The notes under the pieces were generated by a model. The model did no database searches, had not been told where the DNA came from, and saw only the letters and a program-made list of their open reading frames with translations. Position numbers and translations under genes: made by a program. Shown here in pieces: positions 16,684 to 26,908 of a DNA stretch of 64,000 nucleotides. Within the stretch, counting starts at the first letter, position 1, and each line of letters starts with the position of its first letter. The stretch is from Polyangium mundeleinium (GTDB lineage Bacteria; Myxococcota_A; Polyangia; Polyangiales; Polyangiaceae): assembly GCF_028369105.1 (NCBI RefSeq), contig NZ_JAQNDO010000001.1, positions 13,114,501-13,178,500 on the forward strand. The letters are read 5' to 3'.

Positions 16684-16830
16684 CTTCGCGGTTGACCGCC
16701 CTGTAGCCCCCGCTCGCTCTCCACCTGGGGAGACGTCGAGCGATCACCTGGCACGGTGGCAGATCCCTCGACGTGTCGCCATCAGGTCGGCCTCTTGACT
16801 TTTAATAATATGTGCAGACAACCAACAAGA

Positions 16831-16849
16831 TAGGACATTTACTGTCCTA
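16831..16849. promoter_or_regulatory. Inverted repeat in AT-rich DNA upstream of the toxin operon
   Basis: TAGGACA-TTTAC-TGTCCTA is a perfect 7-bp inverted repeat inside the most AT-rich stretch of the window (16798-16850). It is an operator or promoter candidate, though it is about 690 bp from the toxin start. Confidence 0.35.
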
Positions 16850-17267
16850 GTTCAGTCCAGTGCCAGCCCGCCACTTCCTTTATTGCTGCCGGGCGGTGCC
16901 GGCCGAGCCTCTGCGTAGCGGCATTCGCGTGAGGCGGGGGCGCGCGAAGCCGTCGGATCCAGCCATATTCCCATCGATCGGCCATCTTCGCTCAGCGCAG
17001 ACAGGACTACACCGTACCCACATATCCTCCCGAACTACTCCGTCCCATAATATTTCCGTGGACGGAACGACTGTTTTCTGCGAATCACAATCTGCCAGAC
17101 AACTGATGGCTTCCCTTACACGGGAGCCTTGCCGACGTGTGCCCGTCGCGTTGCCTCGTGCATTGCGTCGCTGCACCCAGCTACCTGACTTGCGATACGC
17201 GGAGATTTTCTCAGCGCTTATCGGGGGCAGAAGCGAATTGTTTGTTAAATTGTAAGAACAGGAATAG

Positions 17268-17286
17268 ACGGGGCTTTTTGCCCCGT
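17268..17286 (-). terminator. Perfect 7-bp hairpin
   Basis: ACGGGGC, loop TTTTT, GCCCCGT. It lies 5 bases past the stop codon of a minus-strand coding remnant (17292-17537), the usual place for an intrinsic terminator. The minus-strand tail is only moderately T-rich (CTATTCCTGTTCTT). Confidence 0.5.
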
Positions 17287-17291
17287 GGTAT

Positions 17292-17537
17292 CTATTGGTA
17301 GATCCATAGAACGAGTGCGCGCGTCCCGTCGCGAGCATGCAGCTGGATGGAGTTGCATATGCTCGCGCCCGGGGACACCGCGCGTGCTCCGGGTAACGTG
17401 TTCGTCGCATTCGATGTGACGAAGCGGGCCGTGGTGTACTCGTAGGCGCCTTGCCCGTTGGTTTGTGCCTCGGGCTGGCATGGCTTTGGTCGTCCTGTGA
17501 GAGGCGACGTCACTTGATCAAGGAGCGCGGTGATCAT
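17292..17537 (-). pseudogene. 3' remnant of a minus-strand gene facing the toxin operon
   Basis: The minus-strand frame ending at TAG 17292 encodes a coding-like stretch: TNGQGAYEYTTARFVTSN, then LPGARAVSPGASICNSIQLH and DGTRALVLWIYQ. Third codon positions are G/C-rich, and a hairpin terminator follows 5 bases beyond the stop. Upstream the frame runs into the toxin start, with no ribosome binding site at the ATG (17537). It is best explained as the tail of a gene truncated when the toxin operon arrived. I do not recognise the family. Confidence 0.35.
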
Positions 17538-20500
17538 GAATGAACAGCTCGAATTCGAGAACGCCACGGTGACCATCTACCGGCTCGAGGGCCGGATCGT
17601 CGATGCTGCGACCGGGTACGGCGTCAGCGATGTGTACGTCGAGCTGTGGGATCAAGAAGGCCTCTGCAAGGACCTCGTAGCCATCGCGAAGACCGACGCG
17701 CTCGGGGACTTCACCATCGCTCTGAACGACGCGTATCTCGACTCGCTCTTCCTCGATCGCAGGCCGGACCTCAAGTTCCGTCTCTTCAAGAGCGGTCAGT
17801 TCGCGCCTCCCACCGTGACATGGCAGCCCTCCGCTGGTACGCAGCGCATCCGCATCCCCGTCGACCTCAGCGCGACGCGCACCAATGAACAGCCATGCAA
17901 ACGAGTCGTGCGAGGGCGGCTCACCAATGCGCAAGGCCATGCACGCGCTGGGTACACGATTCGCATATATCACAAGACGGTGTCCGACGATACACGCCTG
18001 GATGGCTTCAATAATGCACCGTATGCAACTACGGATGATGAGGGACGTTATCGTATCACGTATGGCAGCGAGGAGCTTGGGCGCATCGGCAAGATGGGCG
18101 CTGATCTCATCGATCTCATCGTCCGCGCGCCTAATGCACCCGCCACGTCAAGGAAGATTTGCCGTGCTCCTGCGACTGCGATCGTGGACCTCGTCGAAGG
18201 AGACGCGACCTTCCGAGGTCAGGAAGAAGTCGAGCGAGTCAAGACGGCTGTCATTGCCGCGGTAGGGGCAAATAACATCCATTTGCTGAATAGCACCCAG
18301 ATCGCAGAGATCGCCTGCTCCACGGGTGAGAGTCGTGACCTCATCGAGCTCCTTGTGAAGGCGGCCCAGCTCGCGCCAGCCATGGGCCTCATGCCCCCTT
18401 CCACACCCCCTCATCACATGGACACGACACTCATCTACGCCCTGCTTCGGCAAGGCATGCCCCAGACCCGCCAAGGGCTCCTCTCGCAACGCCTCTCTAT
18501 ACTTCGGCAGGCCATCGAGCAGGCCATCGATGCAAACATCATGTCCGTCGAGTCACCCGCCGACGTGAACACCATGATGCAGATCTTCGCCGACAAGATG
18601 GTCGAGTTCGTGTCCGATGCCCGGCCCGGCGGCAATTCTCTTTCCGAGGTATTCCTGGCATACCAGCGTGGAGTACAAAGTGCTCCTCCCGGTCGCGTTT
18701 CCGTTATCGAATCAAAACGACTCTCATTTCTGCGCGCGGCCATCCAGCACGAAGGAACCGTGGAGCAATTCTGGTCGGCGCTCGCCAATGCGCCGACAAA
18801 CATCACGGATCCGGATACGATCGCGGATCTCAAGCTCGTCGTGCAGCTAGGCACCCTGACTCGCTACCATGCAGACCTCGTCGCCGAGCTTGCGAAGCGT
18901 TTCAGCACGGGGACCCTGATCAACACCCGAGATCTTGCTCAATATGACGCGAGCGACTGGAAGGAAATTCTTGAGAATCAGGAGGGTACGCCGATCGGTT
19001 GCCCTGCGGACACGCCCGGGGCGAATGAGGAACAACGCTGGGACAATTACGCCAAGATCCTCGAGAGCACGGTGGAGACGGCTTTCCCGACGGCGGTCAT
19101 CGCGGATCGGGTGACCGACGAGGTGCCGGGGGCCGGTATCCGCGTATTCTTCGAGAACAACCCGAATTTCGAGTTCGGCGCGGTGCGCGTGTCGAGGTAT
19201 CTCGCGCAAACGAACGACAGGATGACGGGCGTGAGCAATGTCCCCGCGGTGACCGAGCAACTGAAGAAAATCGAGCGGCTCTTCCGCATCACGCCCAGCT
19301 ACCGTGAGATCAAGCTGCTCCTCGACGCCGGTCTCCACTCGGCGCAGAGCATCTACCGCATGGGCAAGCGTCGGTTCGTCGCCAAGTTTGGCCCCAGCCT
19401 GAGAACGGAGCGAGCCGAGGTGATCTTCGGCAGGGCTCAGTGGATCGCGTCCGCCGCCACCGCGCTCTTCGCCAAGTTCGGGAGCAGCTTCAATGGCCTG
19501 CAGCTCTTCTCCCTTCCGGACCTGGTCTCGCCCGCGAAGACCCCGCACGCTCTCATCGCGGATTGGGCCTCGCTCTTCGGCTCCCCGGACGGTTGCGCGT
19601 GCGAGCATTGCCGCTCCGTGTACGGCCCTGCCGCCTATCTCGTCGATCTGCTCGAGTATCTGGATCGGCAAGACTCCAATCTCCCCCCCGAGGGGCCGAA
19701 GTTCTCGGCGAGAGACGTTCTCATCGGCGATCTGAGCGGGCAGTCCGAGGGTCCCAAGGGGCGAAGGCCGGACATCGCGCGGCTGCTGCTCTCGTGCAAG
19801 AACACGAACACGACCCTGCCCTACATCGATCTCGTCAACGAGATCCTGGAGGTCGTCATCGCCAACGAGGTGGAGGAGCCCGATCTCCTCTGGCCGGCGA
19901 ACATCACGAGCGAAGGGACGTCGCAGGAGCTCCTGGCCGAGCCCGAGATCATCCACCCGAGTGCCCGCCTCGCGGCGTATGCCGAGCTCGCGGACGCCAT
20001 TCATCCCTTCGAGCTGCCATTCCACCTATGGGGCGAAGAGGCGCGCGTTTACCTCGAACATCTCGGCGTGCAGCGGCACGAACTGCTCGAAACCTTCCTC
20101 GCGCCGGCCGACCAGATCGCGCGCGAGCGGCTGCGCATGTCGAAGCGGGAGTGGGGGATCGTGACTGCGCAGTCATCGCCAACGCCGCCGACCACGGCGG
20201 CCTGCTGGGGCATGACGGGGTCGGACTGGATCACCCGCCAAGATGATGGTCTCAAGTACGTCCGCGTATTCTTGCGGAAGGCCGGCATCTCGTTTGAGGA
20301 GTTGCGAGAACTGCTCGCCACGAAATACGTGAATCAGATCGCCCCCCCAGCGGTGAAGTTGAACCCCGAGGCGGGTTGCGATATCGATGCGAAATTGCTG
20401 GACGGGCTCGATGAAGAGGTGCTCGGCAGGATCCATCGCTTCCTGCGGCTACGCAAGCGGCTCGGCTTCAGCATCACCGAGCTCGACTGGACGGTCTCCG

Positions 20501-23500
20501 CGTTCGGCGCGACGGACATCGACGCGGAGCTCGTGCGCCGCGTGGCCGATCTCGTCGCATTGCGGAAGGAGCTCGACCTGCCGCTGCCCGTGTTGCTTTC
20601 GTTCTGGGGCGACATCGGGACGTATTCCACCGAGTGGGGCACGTCGCTCTACGAGACGACGTTCCTCACCAAGTCGGCGCTGGCCCAATCCGCCGAACTC
20701 GCGAACGTGCCGGGAGGGACAGCGACGGGCACCGTGGTCGATCATGCGGCTGGGATCTGTGTCGCCCTGGGCATCAACGTGCTCGAGCTCGGGCTGCTCG
20801 CCATTCCCGAGGTCGCCCAGCAGCAGATGGGCATCACGAGCCCGCTCGCCCTGAACGCGCCTCTTTCGCTGGCCAACCTCTCCCGGCTCCACCGTATCGT
20901 CGCGCTGGCCAGAGGGTTGCAGATCAGCATTGAGGAGTTCCTGGTCCTTCTCGAGCTCTCGGGGCTCGAAGCGCTCACGGTCGTGGTCGACCCACCGCAG
21001 CCACCGCAGCCGCCCGCCGTGCCGGCCACGACGCGGGCGTTCGTCGAGCTCGTGAGGAAGGTGCAGCGCTCGAAGCTCACGATCGCGGAATTGCATTACC
21101 TGGTACGGCACGCCGCGCCACCCGGGACGCAGGCGGGCCTCTCCGATGAGGCGCTCGACGGGCTCGCGGGCGAGCTCGGAGCGCTCGCCACCGAGGTCTC
21201 GAACGAGACGATGCTCGAGAGCGATCCCGAGAATGCGCACCTTCGCGCGCGCCTCGTGGAGGTGCTCGACGGCGTCGCGCCCGCCGAAGCGCCCGCCGTC
21301 GCCGAGCAGATCATCCAGGTGCTCGACACGCCATCGACCGCGTCGCTGGAGGCTCGCACTGCCGAGCGTGCGTTCATGCAGCTCCATCTCAAGCAGGTCT
21401 TCGGGGACGGGGACGAGATGGCGCTCACGCTGAACAACCTGGTCGGTCCGGTTGGCCCGGCGGGCATTCAGGATGGTCCCGGGATCGGTAACAAGGCAGA
21501 TCGGTTCGCTCACGTGCTCGCGAGCGTGTTGAACCATTTGCGCCGGACGCGGACCGAGACCCAGGTCAAGCATGCGCTCGCCTCCGAAATGAACTTCGAG
21601 CTCGAGACGATCGACCACCTGCTGACGCAGACGCTGGACTCGTTCGCGTCGAGCGGAGCACGAGCGCTCTTCGATTTCATGCCCGGAATGCACGCGTCGG
21701 TCGAGTACACGCCGCCCACGCCTGCGACGAACGATGATCGAAAGAATGCGATCCGCCGGTTGCACAAGGCTGCGTTGGTCGTGACGCGGCTCGGGCTCGA
21801 CACTTCAGAGCTCGTGTGGCTCTATCCGACGGATGAACCGTCGATCTGGCTGGGTCTGAATAGGCTTCACCTCGTCGAGGGGAACGACGAGGCCGCGGAT
21901 TGGCGGGCACGTTTCGGCGACCTGATGCGGCTCGTCGACCTCGTATCCTTCCTCGACACGCTGCCGCAGGGGCACGTGGACCTGCGCCCTCTTTTCGAAG
22001 CAGCTTCCAATGCTTCGGCCCCGGAGGATCTCGATTCCTTCTGCCAGATGCTCGCCGAGCGAACCGGCTGGGCGCCCGATCAGGTCCAGCATCTCGCCGC
22101 GACCGCCTTCGGGTTCAAGGTCTACCCCGTCGCGGAATCGGACTTCCTCGACGAGAAGGCCATACTCTGCCTGCACCGCGCACTTCAGGTCCTTGCGCAG
22201 CTGGGAGTCTCCTCTCAGCAGGCGGTTCTCTGGGCCACCGTGGACGCCCCGCTCCCGCCCGCTGCCCAGAACGCCGCTGACATCGTGCTCGACATCAAGC
22301 GCATGGCGCGGGCCAAGTACGACGACGCCGGCTGGATCGAGGTCGCGCGCTCGCTGCGGGACACGCTGCGGACGAAGCAGCGCGACGCGCTGGTCGGGTA
22401 TCTCGTCGCGAAGCGGAACCTTTCGGGGCCGAACGAGCTCTTCGACGAGCTGCTCATCGACGTCGAAATGAGCCCGTGCCAGCTCACCTCCCGCATCAAG
22501 CAGGCCATCAGCTCCGTCCAGACGTTCGTGCAGCGGGCGCTCCTCGGGCTCGAGGAATGCGTGCCGGAGCTCGGCGAAGAGGCCGCGCGTGAATGGGATT
22601 GGATGAAGAGCTACAGGATCTGGGAGGCGAACCGGAAGGTATTCCTCTACCCGGAGAACTGGATCGAGCCCGAGCTGCGGGACGACAAGACGCCATTCTT
22701 CGAGACGCTGGAGAGCCGGCTGCTGCAAGGCGAGGTCACCGCGGAGTCGGCCGAGGCGGCGTACCGGGAGTATCTCGGGAGCCTGCACGAGGTCAGCCGG
22801 CTCGAGGTGGCGGCGATATGCCATGAGCGCGAGGACGGCGACGACTCCGTCGACATCGTTCACGTCATTGCCCGGACACACGCGATGCCGCGAAAGTACT
22901 ACTACCGGAGGCGGATCGATTCGAGCTACTGGACGCCCTGGGAGAAGGTCGAGCTCGACATCCAGGGAGACCACCTCGTGACCACCGTCTGGAATCGGCG
23001 CCTCCACCTCTTCTGGCCCATGTTCGAGCCGTACACGACGGAAACCAACAAGAAGCGGCAGCGAATCAATCTCGCATGGTCCCAGTACCAGAGCACGGGG
23101 TTTGGCCCGGTCGCGATGACGAAGAGCAGCCCCATCGTCATCGGCGAGAGCTCCGACCTCGGCTGGATGTCGTTCGTCGCGGCGCACGAAAACGGCACGC
23201 TGCGGATCGATTGCATGGTCAGCGTGTACGCTATGATCCCTCAGCTACCCCAGTTGCCAGGGATGCCGGTGCCTCCGCCGTATCCGCCGTTCGTGGCGTA
23301 CCAGAAATTCGGTCACTTCCTGCTCGACCCGTGCGTCGGCGATATGACCGCCGTCCAGGTGAACGAGTCGCCTTACCTCAATGGTTGGGCTCCGAAGTAC
23401 TCCTTACCGGCATACATGCGGTTGATGGAAGTGGGTGAGAGACCGGGGAACGACGATTCCTTCGTCATCCCGGCGCCCAAATCGTTCCTGTCTTCGCCCT

Positions 23501-26500
23501 GGGGCTTGTCCACCATGGGTTTGCTCCAGAAAACGCCGGGACGCTTCTCCGTGCTCATGGATCGGGCCCACGACAGCGTTGTCGTCGACGACGATGCGCG
23601 CGACGCGCTCGTGTACTCCGACAGCACGCGCACGTTCTTCATGGACGCGCGCTACCGGGCGACGATCACGTGGAAGGACATCGCCCAGGCCTTCCCGAAC
23701 GTTCCGGCGCCCGTGGGGCAGCAGGCTTCTGGCTGGCTCGACCCGATCGTCCTCGAATGGGCCAATGAGCCCAAGCTCGACATGGGGGCCAATGCCACCG
23801 TCCAGGGCTACTACCGCTTCCACACGTTCTATCACCCCTACGTGTGCGAGTTCGTTCGGCGCCTGGAGCGCGGCGGGATCGATGGGCTGCTCCGCTCGGA
23901 CACGTCGAGCTCGACGCCCCTCCAGCAGACGTGGAACGAGTATTTCGACGATGCCTACGGGCCGACGCTTCTCGTTGGCAAACCGTTCCCCATCGAAGAC
24001 GTCGACTTCTCCTTCGGCGGCGCCTATTCTCAATACAACTGGGAGCTCTTCTTCCACGCGCCGTTCCTCGTCGCCACGCGCCTCTCCACGAACGGCCGGT
24101 TCGAAGACGCGGATCGCTGGTTCCGCTACATCTTCGATCCGACGGGCGGGGCGCCGGGGAATGGGGCGGAGCGATTCTGGAACGTCCGCCCCTTCCGCGA
24201 GAACATCGATCTCGCCTCGATTCAGGCGCAGCTCGAGCAGCTCGCAGAGGAGAACCCGAACGCCAAGCTCCTCGCGGAGCTCTTCGGCGTGTCTCCCGAT
24301 TCGAGCGCCACGCAGGACATGACCGCGCAGATCGACCGCTGGAGAGAGAATCCCTTCAATCCGCACCTCATCGCGCGCATGCGGCCGCTCGCCTACCAGA
24401 AATCGGTCGTGATGAAGTACGTCGAGAACCTCCTTTCGTGGGGCGACAGCCTCTTCCGGCGCGACACGATGGAGTCGATCAACGAGGCCACGCAGCTCTA
24501 CATCCTCGCGTCGCGGATCCTCGGCGACCGGCCACGCCTCGTGAAGACCGAGGGCGTACCGCCCAAGTCCTACGCCGAGCTCGAACCCAACGTCGATGCG
24601 TTCTCGAATGCGCTGGTCGAAATCGAAACGATCATCCAAGCGCCGCCTGAGCCGAACCCTCGACGCCCGCGCCGCGAGCCGACGCCGGTGCTCCGGACGC
24701 TCTACTTCTGCGTGCCGCCGAACGATGAAATGCTGGCGCTCTGGGATACCGTCGAGGATCGCCTGTTCAAGATCCGGCATTGCATGAACATCGAGGGCAC
24801 GGTACGGCAGCTCGCGCTCTTCGAGCCCCCGATTGATCCGGGGCTCCTCGTGAGGGCCGCTGCGGACGGGCTGGATTTCGGCGAGCTGCTCTCCGAGGTC
24901 AATGCCCCGATCCCCGTCTATCGTTTCTCGGTGCTCCAGCCCAAGGCCGTCGAGTTCGCGGGCAGCGTGATCTCCCTGGGCGCGTCGCTCCTCGCGGCGA
25001 TCGAGAAGCGCGACGGGGAGGCACTCTCGCTGCTGCGACAGACGCAAGAGATCGAGCTGCTCGAGAGCGTGCGCGAGGTGCGCAAGCGTCAGGTCGACGA
25101 GGCCCAGGAATCACTCGAGGCGCTGCGTCGCTCCCGGGCGGTCATCGAGGAGCGGCGACAGTTCTATGAGAGGATCGACTACACCATCGCGAAGGAAAAA
25201 GAGCAACGAGCCCTGACGATCGACGCCGCAATCGCAACCGGCCATTCTCAGTGGTGGCACCTCATTGCCTCCATCCTTAGGCCGATTCCCCAGTTTGCGG
25301 TGGGCTCGGGGTGGCAGGTCGAAATTGGTGGCGTGCAAGCAGCCGGGGTCGCCGAAGCGATCGGGCAGAACTACGCCATGACCGCTTCCGAGCGGAGCAC
25401 GGATGCGTCGTTGGCCGCCATCGGGGCTGGCCAGGAGCGCCGCTGGGAAGACTGGAAGCTGCAAGAGCGGTTGGCCGAGAGAGAGCTCGAGCAGATCGAC
25501 CGCCAGATCCTCGCCGCGGAAGTTCGGCTGGACATCGCCAAAAAGGAGTTCGCCAATCACGAGCTGTCCGTGAAGAACGCCAAGGAGGTCGAGGATTACC
25601 TGAAGACCAAGTACACGAACAAGGAGCTCTACAACTGGATGGCCTTGCAGGTCGAGGGCGTGTACTTCCAGGCCTACAAACTCGCGTACGAGCTCGCGAA
25701 GCGGGCCGAGAGGGCGTTCCAGTTCGAACTCGCCCAGCCGAGCGCGAGTTATATCACATTCGGCTACTGGGACAGCGCGAAGAAGGGACTACTCGCGGGT
25801 GAGAGGCTCCAGCTCGCGCTCCGGCGCATGGAGGCCGCGTACCTGGAGCAGAACAAGCGGGAGTACGAGATCACGAAGCATGTCTCGCTCGCCGAGATCG
25901 CTCCTCTCGCGCTCATGAAGCTGCGGGAGAAAGCGTCTTGCGAGGTCGAGCTTCCCGAGGCGCTCTTCGATCAGGACTGGCCGGGTCATTATGTACGCCG
26001 GATCAAGTCGGTGAGCGTCACGGTCCCGGTCGTGAATGGGCCGTACGCCAGCGTCAACTGCAAGCTCACGTTGCTGAAGAGCAGCGTGCGGATGAAGACC
26101 ACCGGAGCCTACGCGCGTAACGACCAGCCCGGACAGCCGGATCCTCGCTTCCTCGACCATTATGGGGCCGTCCAGTCGATCGTCACGAGCAGCGGCCAGA
26201 GCGATGCAGGGCTCTTCGAACTCGTCTTCCGTGACGAACGGTATCTGCCCTTCGAAGGCGTAGGCGCATACAGCACGTGGAAAATCGAGCTCGACGGGAA
26301 GACCAACCGGTTCGACCCGACGGCCGTGCACGATGTGGTCCTGCACGTACGTTACACGGCGCGAGACGGCGGGGATGCGCTCAAGAATAGCGCGCTCAGC
26401 GCGCTGGGCGCTCCGCCCGATCCGCTACCGGGGGCGGTCACAAGCGGCTTCCGCCTCTTCAGCGCGAAGACGGATTTCCCCGACGCGTGGCACGTTTTCA

Positions 26501-26871
26501 CGACGAGTGGAGAGCACGTCCTCTCGTTGCCGCTCACCACGCGCCTCTTCCAGCCCCTGCTCGGGGTGCACAAGCTCAAGATCACCAAGGTGCACCTCTT
26601 TGCCAAGCGAGTGGGTGGCAGCACCGACCAGCTCCCGGTCGAGCTACGAGCGCCGGGGGTCGAGTTCGAGAGCGAATTCGCGACGACCCATTCGCTGGCG
26701 ATTTCCGTGAACGAATACGGCGACCTCCTGTTCTACCGAAATATACCGTCAGATGTGCTGACCCACGAGGAAAACGACGCTCCGGTCGCTCCCTGGAAGC
26801 TGAGGGTCGCAACGTCGGATAACACGAAGCTCGAGGACCTCTGGCTCGTCTGCGAGTACCAGAAGCAATAG
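17536..26871 (+). CDS. Tc (ABC) toxin subunit A, pore/translocator
   Basis: A 3111-residue TcA-type protein, within the usual family size. In known Tc toxins five copies form a bell-shaped pore that injects the TcC effector. Residues ~15-100 and ~118-210 look like two carboxypeptidase-regulatory/Ig-like domains (LEGRIVDAATGYGVSDVYVEL; VVRGRLTNAQGHARAGYTIR), which are unusual at this position. The VRP1 signature CEHCRSVYGPAAYLVDLLEYL is near residue 693. A neuraminidase-like domain follows at ~1760-1860. NWELFFHAPFLVATRL is near 2170. A long coiled-coil pore region covers ~2500-2750 with hydrophobic HSQWWHLIASIL, and the TcB-binding domain from ~2820 reads YVRRIKSVSVTVPVV. AAGGAG lies 10 bases before this ATG; a GTG two codons upstream (17530) is an alternative. 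The TcB-TcC gene follows after 37 bases. Confidence 0.93.
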   Translation: MNEQLEFENATVTIYRLEGRIVDAATGYGVSDVYVELWDQEGLCKDLVAIAKTDALGDFTIALNDAYLDSLFLDRRPDLKFRLFKSGQFAPPTVTWQPSAGTQRIRIPVDLSATRTNEQPCKRVVRGRLTNAQGHARAGYTIRIYHKTVSDDTRLDGFNNAPYATTDDEGRYRITYGSEELGRIGKMGADLIDLIVRAPNAPATSRKICRAPATAIVDLVEGDATFRGQEEVERVKTAVIAAVGANNIHLLNSTQIAEIACSTGESRDLIELLVKAAQLAPAMGLMPPSTPPHHMDTTLIYALLRQGMPQTRQGLLSQRLSILRQAIEQAIDANIMSVESPADVNTMMQIFADKMVEFVSDARPGGNSLSEVFLAYQRGVQSAPPGRVSVIESKRLSFLRAAIQHEGTVEQFWSALANAPTNITDPDTIADLKLVVQLGTLTRYHADLVAELAKRFSTGTLINTRDLAQYDASDWKEILENQEGTPIGCPADTPGANEEQRWDNYAKILESTVETAFPTAVIADRVTDEVPGAGIRVFFENNPNFEFGAVRVSRYLAQTNDRMTGVSNVPAVTEQLKKIERLFRITPSYREIKLLLDAGLHSAQSIYRMGKRRFVAKFGPSLRTERAEVIFGRAQWIASAATALFAKFGSSFNGLQLFSLPDLVSPAKTPHALIADWASLFGSPDGCACEHCRSVYGPAAYLVDLLEYLDRQDSNLPPEGPKFSARDVLIGDLSGQSEGPKGRRPDIARLLLSCKNTNTTLPYIDLVNEILEVVIANEVEEPDLLWPANITSEGTSQELLAEPEIIHPSARLAAYAELADAIHPFELPFHLWGEEARVYLEHLGVQRHELLETFLAPADQIARERLRMSKREWGIVTAQSSPTPPTTAACWGMTGSDWITRQDDGLKYVRVFLRKAGISFEELRELLATKYVNQIAPPAVKLNPEAGCDIDAKLLDGLDEEVLGRIHRFLRLRKRLGFSITELDWTVSAFGATDIDAELVRRVADLVALRKELDLPLPVLLSFWGDIGTYSTEWGTSLYETTFLTKSALAQSAELANVPGGTATGTVVDHAAGICVALGINVLELGLLAIPEVAQQQMGITSPLALNAPLSLANLSRLHRIVALARGLQISIEEFLVLLELSGLEALTVVVDPPQPPQPPAVPATTRAFVELVRKVQRSKLTIAELHYLVRHAAPPGTQAGLSDEALDGLAGELGALATEVSNETMLESDPENAHLRARLVEVLDGVAPAEAPAVAEQIIQVLDTPSTASLEARTAERAFMQLHLKQVFGDGDEMALTLNNLVGPVGPAGIQDGPGIGNKADRFAHVLASVLNHLRRTRTETQVKHALASEMNFELETIDHLLTQTLDSFASSGARALFDFMPGMHASVEYTPPTPATNDDRKNAIRRLHKAALVVTRLGLDTSELVWLYPTDEPSIWLGLNRLHLVEGNDEAADWRARFGDLMRLVDLVSFLDTLPQGHVDLRPLFEAASNASAPEDLDSFCQMLAERTGWAPDQVQHLAATAFGFKVYPVAESDFLDEKAILCLHRALQVLAQLGVSSQQAVLWATVDAPLPPAAQNAADIVLDIKRMARAKYDDAGWIEVARSLRDTLRTKQRDALVGYLVAKRNLSGPNELFDELLIDVEMSPCQLTSRIKQAISSVQTFVQRALLGLEECVPELGEEAAREWDWMKSYRIWEANRKVFLYPENWIEPELRDDKTPFFETLESRLLQGEVTAESAEAAYREYLGSLHEVSRLEVAAICHEREDGDDSVDIVHVIARTHAMPRKYYYRRRIDSSYWTPWEKVELDIQGDHLVTTVWNRRLHLFWPMFEPYTTETNKKRQRINLAWSQYQSTGFGPVAMTKSSPIVIGESSDLGWMSFVAAHENGTLRIDCMVSVYAMIPQLPQLPGMPVPPPYPPFVAYQKFGHFLLDPCVGDMTAVQVNESPYLNGWAPKYSLPAYMRLMEVGERPGNDDSFVIPAPKSFLSSPWGLSTMGLLQKTPGRFSVLMDRAHDSVVVDDDARDALVYSDSTRTFFMDARYRATITWKDIAQAFPNVPAPVGQQASGWLDPIVLEWANEPKLDMGANATVQGYYRFHTFYHPYVCEFVRRLERGGIDGLLRSDTSSSTPLQQTWNEYFDDAYGPTLLVGKPFPIEDVDFSFGGAYSQYNWELFFHAPFLVATRLSTNGRFEDADRWFRYIFDPTGGAPGNGAERFWNVRPFRENIDLASIQAQLEQLAEENPNAKLLAELFGVSPDSSATQDMTAQIDRWRENPFNPHLIARMRPLAYQKSVVMKYVENLLSWGDSLFRRDTMESINEATQLYILASRILGDRPRLVKTEGVPPKSYAELEPNVDAFSNALVEIETIIQAPPEPNPRRPRREPTPVLRTLYFCVPPNDEMLALWDTVEDRLFKIRHCMNIEGTVRQLALFEPPIDPGLLVRAAADGLDFGELLSEVNAPIPVYRFSVLQPKAVEFAGSVISLGASLLAAIEKRDGEALSLLRQTQEIELLESVREVRKRQVDEAQESLEALRRSRAVIEERRQFYERIDYTIAKEKEQRALTIDAAIATGHSQWWHLIASILRPIPQFAVGSGWQVEIGGVQAAGVAEAIGQNYAMTASERSTDASLAAIGAGQERRWEDWKLQERLAERELEQIDRQILAAEVRLDIAKKEFANHELSVKNAKEVEDYLKTKYTNKELYNWMALQVEGVYFQAYKLAYELAKRAERAFQFELAQPSASYITFGYWDSAKKGLLAGERLQLALRRMEAAYLEQNKREYEITKHVSLAEIAPLALMKLREKASCEVELPEALFDQDWPGHYVRRIKSVSVTVPVVNGPYASVNCKLTLLKSSVRMKTTGAYARNDQPGQPDPRFLDHYGAVQSIVTSSGQSDAGLFELVFRDERYLPFEGVGAYSTWKIELDGKTNRFDPTAVHDVVLHVRYTARDGGDALKNSALSALGAPPDPLPGAVTSGFRLFSAKTDFPDAWHVFTTSGEHVLSLPLTTRLFQPLLGVHKLKITKVHLFAKRVGGSTDQLPVELRAPGVEFESEFATTHSLAISVNEYGDLLFYRNIPSDVLTHEENDAPVAPWKLRVATSDNTKLEDLWLVCEYQKQ

Positions 26872-26908
26872 GCTCGAAGAGACGCTGAAACAGGAGAGAG
26901 GGCACGTT

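Noticed and set aside
18847..25047. Long open frames on the minus strand inside the TcA gene (for example 18847-20025, 20449-21765 and 23404-25047)
   Set aside because: High GC content removes stop codons on the opposite strand. These frames are rich in Arg, Glu and Leu with no recognisable motif, while the plus-strand TcA matches its family throughout.
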